Assembly: GCA_037043455.1 (NCBI GenBank)
Contig: JAWPHD010006789.1
Span: forward strand, 62,001 to 126,000
Length of the DNA stretch: 64,000 nucleotides
Reading direction: 5' to 3'
Source of the DNA: Cyrtodaria siliqua
Lineage: Eukaryota > Mollusca > Bivalvia > Adapedonta > Hiatellidae
Shown: positions 55,683-64,000 of the stretch, piece by piece
How positions within the stretch are numbered: the stretch's first letter is position 1
Layout of the letters: every line of letters begins with the position of its first letter
The notes under the pieces: model-generated
What the model saw: only the letters and a program-made list of their open reading frames with translations
The model's database searches: none
Told to the model about the DNA's origin: nothing
Position numbers and translations under genes: made by a program

Positions 55683-56498
55683 ATGTCCAAACGACCCAAG
55701 AGGGGGAAGTCGGATGCCGGCAAAAAGAAGTCCCGGGTAGAGACAGGGTAGACACATAAACCGGTGGACACAATTAGTGTGAACGCGAGTAGTGTGGACA
55801 CGAGTAATGTGGACAAGAGTAGTGTGAACCCGGCTGTCCTTGATAAGATGGACGAGTTCATAGATGCTATGCTGGTACGAATGCAGCAGCGGAATATGGT
55901 TGTGCCTAACGTAACGGCGCTATCTCGGGAGGTGGCACCACCTACACCAGCGGCGACAAACCCATCACAGGTTGTTGCGGTATCACAGTCAGAGGGTCCA
56001 GCTCCTATCACTGTTTCACTGGCATCAGCGGCAATAGAACAGTTCAGTACTGGACAAACACAAGGTGCTTTATTAAGCATTTCGAGTCACTTAAGTGAAA
56101 AAGCAATGTTGGACATTTGGGCGGACAAATATGTTGAATTGGCCTCCTTGCTACCTGGGTCTGTGCAGGAGAATTTTCATATTAACATTTTAGATGGGGG
56201 TTCACTACAAGTGAAAAGTAAACCTAAAGATAAGGTGTTAGACGTTAACGCATGGCTTAAGGCCTTTCATATTTTTATTGATGTGTATGTCAAAAAACGT
56301 CCGCACGATATATCAGGTTTACTGGCACATGTCAACCTCATTAAGGAGTTGGAGCAAGGTTATGGCCAGAATGCATTTCTGTTTTATGACAGAAAATTTA
56401 GGGAGCAAAGTCAGCTTCACGGTTTGGCTTGGGGGGTCATGCACCAGGACTTGTGGATGCGTGCCGCCACACTGCATTCGGGTCATCATCAGCGTTGA
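55683..56498 (+). pseudogene. Gag-like ORF of a tyrosine-recombinase element
   Basis: From ATG 55683 the frame starts with a basic segment ('MSKRPKRGKSDAGKKKSR') and meets TAG at 55749-51, then stays open to 56498. A low-complexity Ser/Val/Asn region is followed by a conserved-looking block: 'HLSEKAMLDIWADKYVEL', 'LLPGSVQENF', 'VNAWLKAFHIFIDVYVKK' and 'FYDRKFREQSQLHGLAW', ending 'LWMRAA'. Such a block precedes recombinase genes in DIRS-like and related elements of marine invertebrates and may be a capsid-like or DNA-binding protein. No zinc knuckle or reverse transcriptase follows. Confidence 0.65.
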
Positions 56499-57404
56499 AG
56501 GTTGTCAGTGCTTCGTTAGCACATACTTCTAAAGCTTCTTACCTTCGTGCGTGGAAACAATTTGCAGATTATTGGGTTGAGAAACAAATGAATCCTTATC
56601 TCCCTATAAAATCTTATCATATAGTCAATTATCTGGCCTCTGTCTTTGACAAGGGATATGCACCTAGTACCATTGCTACTCATGCATCCGCTATTGGTTT
56701 TGAACACAAAATATTAGGCTTCTCAGATCCGATGGATACGTTTGTACTTAAAAAGTTTGTTAAAGGTGCTTTTAAGATCAGTGGGCAGACCGACTCTCGT
56801 CTCCCCATTACGATTTCAATTTTGCATCGGCTATTACAGGCGTTACCTATAGTGATACGGCGTCATTTTGAACAAGTTTTGTTACGAGCTCTTTTTTTCT
56901 ACAGTTTATGGCCTATTCTTACGTCTGGGGGAAGTTTGCTTACAAACAGGGGGTGATTCCAGTAAGTTAATACAACGGAATGCTATTTCCTTTCAGACGG
57001 AGGGCACTAGTTTAACAGGAATGACTGTCATGTTGCATCATTTCAAACATAAAAAACAGGTTAACCCTGTCTCGTGGTACATTGCACACAACTCTCTAAA
57101 CCCCGATATGTGTCCAGTCCTAGCTATGTATAAGTATTTACAATTGTATTTACACAAGGCGGGTCCACTCTTTCAGTTCCAGGATGGTAGACATGTCTCA
57201 TATGGTTATGCAGCTGAGAAACTCCACTCACTTGTAATTTTTCTTGGGTTAGATACATCTAAATACAAACCACATTCATTCCGTATAGGTGCTGCTACGG
57301 CAGCAGTTCAAATGGGATATTCTGATGATGTGGTGCGGAAGATGGGGCGATGGAACTACGATGCTTTACAAAGTTATATCAGGTTGCCACAACTGCGTTT
57401 CTGA
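56429..57404 (+). pseudogene. Tyrosine recombinase (DIRS/Crypton type), one frameshift
   Basis: The N-terminal SAM-like core-binding region includes 'SKASYLRAWKQFADYW' and 'STIATHASAIGFEHK'. A one-base change in a T-run near 56893 shifts frame just before the first catalytic arginine ('LFLRLGE'). Then come 'VMLHHFKHKKQ', the HxxR pair 'HSFRIG' (57272-57289), 'GRWNYDA' and the catalytic Tyr in 'QSYIRL' (about 57375). All signature residues R-HxxR-W-Y are present. The gene overlaps the gag-like ORF by about 70 bp in a different frame. It would cut and join the element as a circular intermediate. Confidence 0.88.
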
Positions 57405-57867
57405 GAACGTGTCTGGTACAAACATGTATGTCTGTATATGTCACTGGGGCGGAATTGGGGTCACAGTGTTAGACTGGTCCTTATTTTTGCTTATGCACAT
57501 GTAGGGACTGTATTATTGGGTGCGGAACCATTAGTTAAGGATTGCATGACGGACTCAGTGTTAGACTGGTCCCATGTGTGAGTGGTTTACTCATGTGCAT
57601 ACCTCTTTTCATACTGTCATATCTTTCTACATTGACATATTTTATTATTATATATTTTCTTTCTTTTTTTTTTATCTCGAATATCAGCGTAGGCTGGTTT
57701 CTAGAGATTGTAAGGTGCCTGTTGTGCATAGTTATCATTTATTAGTTGGTTGCATTATGCCTTATATCAGTATTTCTTTAGTGCATATCGCAGTTTTAAG
57801 GACTGCTTTTGGTGTTTTTGAGTATGTGTCCATATGCATATTGTGTTAGACATGTATTATATGGATG

Positions 57868-57875
57868 TGTGTGTA

Positions 57876-57907
<32 letters not shown>

Positions 57908-57913
57908 TGTGTG
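57868..57913. repeat. (GT)n microsatellite
   Basis: An interrupted GT tract of about 46 bp. Confidence 0.95.
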
Positions 57914-58240
57914 GCAAAACATGAATACTGTTATATGCCCTGGATTTTGATGTTTAAGAATCTAAATAGGTTGTAGAAACATGTTTTGCCTTGCAACTCA
58001 TCAGTTTCAATATGTATATATCGATAGAGAGAAAGAACGAGTACTTGATATTGAAAGTATTACATTCACATCAAGCCATGAAGATGTGGAAAACAGTGCA
58101 GGATAAGTTCAGATTGCTCATTGTATTTATATTGTTGTTCGACAATTGGTAACATCACACACATCACTATTGTGAGATATTTCTATTGCTTTGCAAAATT
58201 AAGTATCCAACTGCATAATCTTTGGGTGGGCTGTAGAGTG

Positions 58241-58532
58241 GCGGATAGTTACCCACCTTTTACTGTGGGAATGTTTGATTTAATTACACAAATGTATTAT
58301 TGAACATTTTCTAACTAGTCATGTTATGTAAGAGTGTTAGTTAACTAGTCATGTATATAGCATTCTAATATAATGTAATCACATATATATTACATTATAG
58401 TCATTTTATGGTAAAATAAAATGACATGTTCGCATAACATGGTATTTGTATGTTTTTTGGTTCCCATCAGCAAAACAAGCTGCATATTGATGTGGTTGGA
58501 TACTTGTGAGTGCTGCATTAAGCAAGCACAAA
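58241..58532. repeat. Repeat A, copy 1 (292 bp)
   Basis: Runs from 'gcggatagttacccaccttt' to 'attaagcaagcacaaa'. It equals 62736-63027 in length and differs at about five positions. It includes a hairpin of gtcattttat and ataaaatgac around 'ggtaaa' and two 'taactagtcatgt' direct repeats. Confidence 0.92.
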
Positions 58533-58678
58533 ATATAATTATTGTAAATAATTGAAGTTTGTGCGGTTAATCAGCCGTCCTTGCCGGTTGTTAGTCGCCA
58601 TTGGGTTCATTATCAACAAAACAGAGATCACATGACCTCTTGCCTTCTATTGCAAACAAAGAAACATCAACAGAATTG
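58533..58678. repeat. Repeat B, empty (unoccupied) copy
   Basis: An uninterrupted paralogue of the target into which Gypsy element 2 inserted. It carries 'gttgttagtcgccattgggt' across the position where the other copy holds the element. It abuts repeat A directly. Confidence 0.9.
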
Positions 58679-59720
58679 ACAAGAAAAACTTGATGCAAAG
58701 CATCAATTCGGCGCCAACATTTTGAAGAATTAAAACATTCGTTATTAAATAACAGTACACGTGTTTATCAGTTATTTTAACTATCTTATCATCAGTACTA
58801 AACCTTGGTATATTTAGTGGTCATGGACATAATATTAACAAACGTTGCTATGTTGACTTGGTTAAATGTATTTTGAATTAACTAGGTCATTCAGACAATT
58901 TTCCAAACGGTTTCGTTGCAGGACTTTCCTTAAAATGTGTTAAATGAATTGACTGCATTAGGTTTAAATAAATAGTTTATGGAAAGATAAGGTGATGAAT
59001 GCCGAGTGATTACAAAGTCGTTGTTGAAACATTTGGAGAGAAAGCTAAGTAAGCCAAGAATTAATGGACAATGCACTTCACATATCTGTTTGAATTTTTA
59101 ACGTCGTTTTTATGCCATGAAGGGCCAACAGACGATCAGTTTTAGACTTATTGTTTTTGTTTTGTTATTAAACCTAGTACTGTATCACATGAACCATCTA
59201 TACAGGTAACTGATAATGTACTCATTTGAATTAGTGGCTGGAGACGAGGGACAATAAGACACAATGTTGCATGTCAATCATTATAAAGGGTGTACGCTAT
59301 AGAAATAGTGTCATGTTTAAAGACAACATGGAACTGTCTGAGGATCCAACTGACCTCTGGATTCAAAGCCCAGTGCGCTACTAACAGTGGTAATGCCGAC
59401 TTTTTCAGTTGTAATTTGAAATGAATCTGCTATTTAATAGCACTTGTGAATATGATCATGATATTTTTATTTATACCCGTAAAAAAACTCAAAAAAAACA
59501 CACAAAAATATACAGTTTTATAAAAAAAATTGGCACAGGAAGAAAACAATTTAATAAAATGGGTATTCAAGCACATGGACAGGTAAAAATTTAACTGAGA
59601 TTATTGAAATTTTAAAAAAAAATTGGTTAATGTTTATATTTATGTTTGTCGGTCTGTCCTAAGGGTCTGGTGCTGATTCTAAGATATCCAGGCACCAAGT
59701 GCCTATTGGACTGCTACAGT
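58679..59720. other. Anonymous AT-rich region
   Basis: No supported gene. Several A-runs occur around 59480-59630. Confidence 0.55.
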
Positions 59721-59724
59721 TAGG

Positions 59725-60865
59725 ATGATGTTCGACATTTCCATGAAAATGGGAGTAATGCAGAAATGACCGCGCTCGACATCTCCATAAACATGAGAGA
59801 AATGCAGAAATGACTGCGGTCGACATCTCTATGAAAAGGAGATAATGCAGGAATAACAGCACTCGAAATCTCTGTAAAAGTGAGAGTAATGCGCAATGAC
59901 AGCGCTTGACATCTCCATAAAAATGGGAGTGATGCAGAAATGACAGCGCTCGACATCTCCATGATAATGGGAGTAATGCAGAAATGACAGCACTCGACAT
60001 CTCCGTGAAAATGAGAGTAATGCAGAAATGACAGCTCTCGACATCTCCATGAAAATGACACCGCTCGACATCTCCATGATAATGGTAGTAATGCAGAAAT
60101 GACCGCTCGACATCTCCATGATAATGGGAATAATGCAGAAATGACAGCGCTCGACATCTCCATAAAAATGAGAGTAATGTAGAAATGACAGAGCTCAACA
60201 TCTCTATGAAATGACTGTACTGCAGGTATAACAACGGTCGACATCTCTGTAAAAGTGAGAGTAATGCGCAATGACAGCGCTCGACATCTCCATAAAAATG
60301 GGAGTCATGCAGAAATGACAGTGCTCGACGTCTCCATGAAAATGAGAGTAATGCAGAAATGGCAGCGCTCGACATCTCCATGAAAATGAGAGTAATGCAG
60401 AAATGACAGCGGTCGACATCTCCATAAAATGGGAGTAATGCAGAAATGACAGCGGCCGACATCTCCACGACAATCGGTGTAATGCAGAAATGACAGCGGT
60501 CGACATCTCCATAAAATGGGAGTAATACAGAAATGACAGCAGTCGACATCTCAATGAAAATGAGTGTAATGCAGAATTGACAGCGGTCGACATCTCCATG
60601 AAAATAGGAGTAATGCAGAAATGACAGCAGTCGACATCGCCATGATAATGGGAGTAATGCAGAAATGACAGCGGTCGACATCTCCATAAAATGAGAGTAA
60701 TGCATGAATGACAGAGGTCGACATCTCCATAAAATGGGAGTAATGCATAAATGACAGCGGTCAACATCTCCATGAAAATGGGAGTAATGCAGAAATGACA
60801 GCGGCCGACATCTCCATGAAAATGGGAGTAAAGTAGAAATGACAGCGGTCGACATCGCTATGAGC
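59725..60865. repeat. Minisatellite, 43-44 bp unit, ~25 copies
   Basis: The unit is approximately 'cagaaatgacagcggtcgac' then 'atctccatgaaaatgggagt' and 'aatg'. Units are 44 bp, or 43 bp where 'cataaaatg' lacks a base. The consensus is free of stop codons in all three minus-strand frames, which produces overlapping ORFs of up to 440 codons. These are not taken as genes. Confidence 0.95.
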
Positions 60866-61179
60866 ACATGTAAAGCACTGGGCGTGAGACATACACCCGT
60901 GAGGAATTTCCTAACTAGGCATGGGACCCTTACGAGACATTTTGAAATGTCAACTTTGGTCGGACACCCGCAACCCCCCATAACAAACCGTAAGGATATA
61001 CTTTAAATCGAGAGAATTTATTTAGTGTAGATTTATTTAAACCGTTTCCATTTATTTAAATTTGGTGCAGTCCATGTTAAATAGTGAAAAAAAATCATGT
61101 TTTTGATCTAAATATGTTTTTTTAAAACAGCGCACTATTGTTCCATTTCATAATTTCAGTCCTTATTTATTTTGAAGAA

Positions 61180-61570
61180 CTTTGCCGCGATGTGTTGGCG
61201 AACATTGCCGCAACTTTGCAGCGAACATCACCACAAGCATCGCCAGAACAGTGCAGAGAAACATTTTATGCAAATGAAGTTTGCTGCAAAGTTGCAGCGA
61301 ACATCGCCAGAAGATTACAGCTAAAAGCATTATGCAAATGAAGTTTGCTGCAAAGTTGCCGCACACTTTTACCATGCAAATGAGGTCTGCGGCAAAGTTG
61401 CGGTGAACATCGCCGGAACATCACCAGAACCTCATTTGCATATTTGTTCGCTGCAACTTTGCCGCAGACCTCATTTGCATGATAAAAGTGTACCGCAACA
61501 TCGCCGCAAACTTGTTCGCCGCAGCTTTGCAGCAATGTTTGCCGCAGAGTTGCAGCAAATAGTCGCCAGA
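61180..61570. repeat. Repeat of 'gcaaagttgc(a/g)gcgaacatc' with a 46 bp-arm hairpin
   Basis: Degenerate direct copies of 'gcaaagttgcagcgaacatc' and 'tgcaaatgaagtttgctgca' surround an inverted repeat. The left arm 61363-61408 pairs with the right arm 61446-61491 at about 43 of 46 positions around a 37 bp loop. Non-coding; a foldback element is possible. Confidence 0.8.
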
Positions 61571-61814
61571 AGCCTATATTTTTGGTAAGGGTAAGGTTAT
61601 ACATAAGTTAATTTTATAACTTAGTAAATGACATGATCCACCCAATTTGAACAAACTTGAAAGGTCAATGCTAAGATGCTTAACATAATGTTTCATGAAA
61701 ATTTCAGTGTTGGTTACTGAGAAGAAGACAGATGGATGACAGCCTATGGTAAAGCTGATCTTGCACAAGCCAGTTCAGCTTAGAAAACAATATAAAATGC
61801 AGTGTCCAATCTAG

Positions 61815-61900
61815 GATCTAAAAAGCAGGGGGGATTTTCCCCCCTTCCTCTAAAAATGTGGGGGGATTTTCAAAAGTAAAGGGGGATGGGTTCAAACAAA
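61815..61900. repeat. G-run repeat ('gggggattttc')
   Basis: 'caggggggattttccccc', 'ggggggattttcaaaag' and 'agggggatggg' occur in a row. The sequence around it (61.9-62.5 kb) is AT-rich without supported features. Confidence 0.5.
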
Positions 61901-62528
61901 TCTATTACACCCTTTTCATAACACCATTTCGACTGGAAGTCGCATAATTTTGAATATTTTTGATTCCGAGTCTGCGCTCATAAATCTACTTTCGTTTTCA
62001 ATACATTTGTCTGCATTTGACAGTCAAAACAAAATGAAGCATTACAAAATTAGCGATTTCCCGTAAACGAAATTTAAATGCCAAAACTTTCCGATATATC
62101 ATCGTATTTTCTCATTTCTTAGCAACATTTAATGTAATTTGGCAATAATAATTAATCAAAACGATTTAAAAACGAGAACAATGTGAAAACATTTGAAACG
62201 CAGATATTACGATCGATAAATTTCGTTAATTTTTCTAAAATTCGTATTACGCATTTGCCTCGTTTTCAGTCAAAATACAGGGAGACATCGTTTTAATGAA
62301 ATGATTTTGTATAATTTTTGAATTATTGGTGCATCATTTCTTACAGAAATTCAAGAAATCGCTAAGCAGTTTTATCTCTTGTGTTTTATATCTTATTCTG
62401 GTGCGTTTTATAGCATGCTTTAAATGCCATTTAAACATTTTTAATTACAATCCAAACATACTCAACTATCAGTCCTTTTGATTCCCCATGCACCCATGCC
62501 TAAGGTCAAAGTACTACCACAGTATGTC

Positions 62529-62549
62529 CGGCGCCCTCAAGGGGCGCCG
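62529..62549. repeat. Perfect GC hairpin
   Basis: An 8 bp stem, cggcgccc with gggcgccg, around the loop tcaag, in otherwise AT-rich sequence. Confidence 0.85.
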
Positions 62550-62735
62550 AACAATAAGTTACAATTTTCATCAACCCACCACCATCCCCATTTCGCCGCC
62601 TGTATTGAAATGATATACATTCAGATCTGGCGTTAGGGAAGCTTTATACATATATGTTTTTAAAGCAAGGACGGCCGATAAGTCACTAATCGATTCTTTT
62701 ATCATAAAAGTTGTATATTCTATGTCACTGTGTGA

Positions 62736-63027
62736 GCGGATAGTTACCCACCTTTTACTGTGGGAATGTTTGATTTAATTACATAAATGTATTATTGAAC
62801 ATTTTCTAACTAGTCATGTTATGTAAGAGTGTTAGTTAACTAGTCATGTATATAGCATTCTAATGTAATGTAATCACATATATATTACATTATAGTCATT
62901 TTATGGTAAAATAAAATGACATGTTCACATAACATGGTATTTGTATGTTTTTTGGTTCCCATCAGCAAAACAAGCTGCATATTGATGTGGTCAGATACTT
63001 GTGAGTGCTGCATTAAGCAAGCACAAA
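62736..63027. repeat. Repeat A, copy 2 (292 bp)
   Basis: The partner of 58241-58532. Here it is followed by different sequence rather than repeat B, so A and B are separate units that happen to abut at 58532. Confidence 0.92.
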
Positions 63028-63099
63028 TTATATTGTGTATCATACGAGTATATGATTGAACTGACATGATTATAGAACAATTTAAATGTATTTTTCACC

Positions 63100-64000
63100 C
63101 AACAGTACAGCAAGTATCTATTATAAGGAAAGTTAAATCTGACAGAGGGTGCAATGCTCTATAAGCCATTTTTACTAGAAGGGGAATAAAATACAAGTCT
63201 TGCCAAAAATCTAAAATTGTTAAATTTTACAAGTTTTGTTCATAGGGTATTTTACTTTAATGACTTAGTAAGGTTATTTTACATGGGGAGAAAACATTAA
63301 TATACAACTATTTATTTTCTCTCTCAAAACCTGGTGATGCCGCTAGTTTTAGAAATAAAACATGATTAAATAGGGCAGTTGAGAAGACACTTTTGTAGAT
63401 GTGTGGTCTGTTCTGATGTGAAAATGTGTAAAACAGACACAAGATTGGAAATTTGCTCTGTGTCCCTTTAATAAATAGGGGACCCATCACATAGACCATA
63501 ATCTTATTGTAATTAGTTGATGTTAAAGGGACACACGGCAATCTTGAAGTATTTATCAAGCTTTAACATTAGCATCTCCATTTGTTAACCTGTAACATTT
63601 TAAATTTAAACCGGCTTGCATTAAAAGTTAAATAAAAGTGTTTCATTTTGTCTTCGTTATTCTTTTTTTTTTTTTTTTTTTTTTTTTTTGAGCCGTCTTC
63701 TGACGACCCGTTTAATCTCCCCGTCAATTGGTGGAGCAAGGGTCGGGGAGGACCATCCCTTGCCACACCTTACAATATCTTTACATTTACATGCAATATT
63801 TATATGAAATACTATTTTAGCATAATGAAATTACAATTAATACAGAAAATATACATGTATTGTAGAGTTATGGCAGTTATGGCAGGGAGCATAAAAATTA
63901 TGATTTCAGGAAGAAAAAGAAAAATTCTGTTTAAGGAAAAAAAAAACTTCTTTACCTAACAGTTGATTGCTGTCCAAAGGCCCATCTGCTTATAAAAATT
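63100..64000. other. Anonymous region with inverted 'aagggacaca' words and poly-T
   Basis: 'tgtgtccctttaat' (about 63460) and 'ttaaagggacacac' (about 63524) face each other. 'attaaagggacacacggcaa' type sequence also occurs at 18650. A run of about 25 T lies at 63662-63688. No gene is supported. Confidence 0.55.

Noticed and set aside
54440..60865. CRISPR array
   Set aside because: The tandem arrays have no unique spacers between repeats; units are contiguous and similar throughout.
59659..60981. 440-codon ORF on the minus strand and several overlapping ORFs
   Set aside because: They lie entirely over the 44 bp minisatellite and are periodic translations of it; no start context or non-repetitive domain supports a gene.

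Overview
The window is animal nuclear DNA: AT-rich, with no recognisable intact host gene and most of its length made of transposons, minisatellites and dispersed repeats. Arrays rich in AGGTCA-type words, the 'ggcaataactct' tandem family and several short inverted-repeat elements resemble repeats common in bivalve mollusc genomes. I infer a marine invertebrate, probably a bivalve; this is inference from repeat style, not proof.

Layout. 1-6.3 kb: a satellite-like array and five copies of one dispersed ~300 bp repeat. 6.4-8.3 kb: a decayed L1-like LINE. 8.6-8.8 kb: a near-perfect 150 bp palindrome. 9.1-11.3 kb: two tandem families. 11.4-13.6 kb: a decayed CR1/Jockey-type LINE, then a Gypsy RNase H tail running into an LTR-like start. 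13.9-24.4 kb: mostly anonymous sequence with a diverged inverted duplication (17.8-19.4 and 21.3-22.6 kb) and several tandem repeats. 24.4-40.6 kb: the main object, a 14,656 bp Maverick/Polinton (25378-40033) inserted inside the integrase of an older Gypsy (Ty3-type) element. It has ~280 bp terminal inverted repeats and a 7 bp target duplication, and removing it with one duplication copy returns the Gypsy reading frame to phase. 40.6-47.3 kb: microsatellites, tandem repeats and small hairpins. 47.36-52.22 kb: a second Gypsy element with 118 bp LTRs on the minus strand, inserted in a repeat whose empty copy lies at 58.53-58.68 kb. 53.25-54.25 kb: a mariner-type non-autonomous element. 54.4-55.5 kb: a hairpin-forming minisatellite. 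55.68-57.40 kb: a tyrosine-recombinase element with a gag-like ORF. 57.9-64 kb: repeats, including a 44 bp minisatellite open in all three minus-strand frames and a 292 bp repeat present twice.

The Polinton is virus-like. It carries a protein-primed family-B DNA polymerase with an N-terminal proline/arginine motif array, a retroviral-type integrase, a double-jelly-roll major capsid protein, a penton-like minor capsid protein, an FtsK/HerA-type packaging ATPase, and a set of small conserved membrane and virion-associated proteins. These would replicate, integrate and package the element. Genes are packed in divergent pairs 32-71 bp apart with AT-rich start contexts. Most genes have one or more stops or frameshifts, many of the latter in homopolymers, so the copy is either a recent fossil or partly damaged by sequencing errors. 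I could not find the adenain-like cysteine protease expected in this family.
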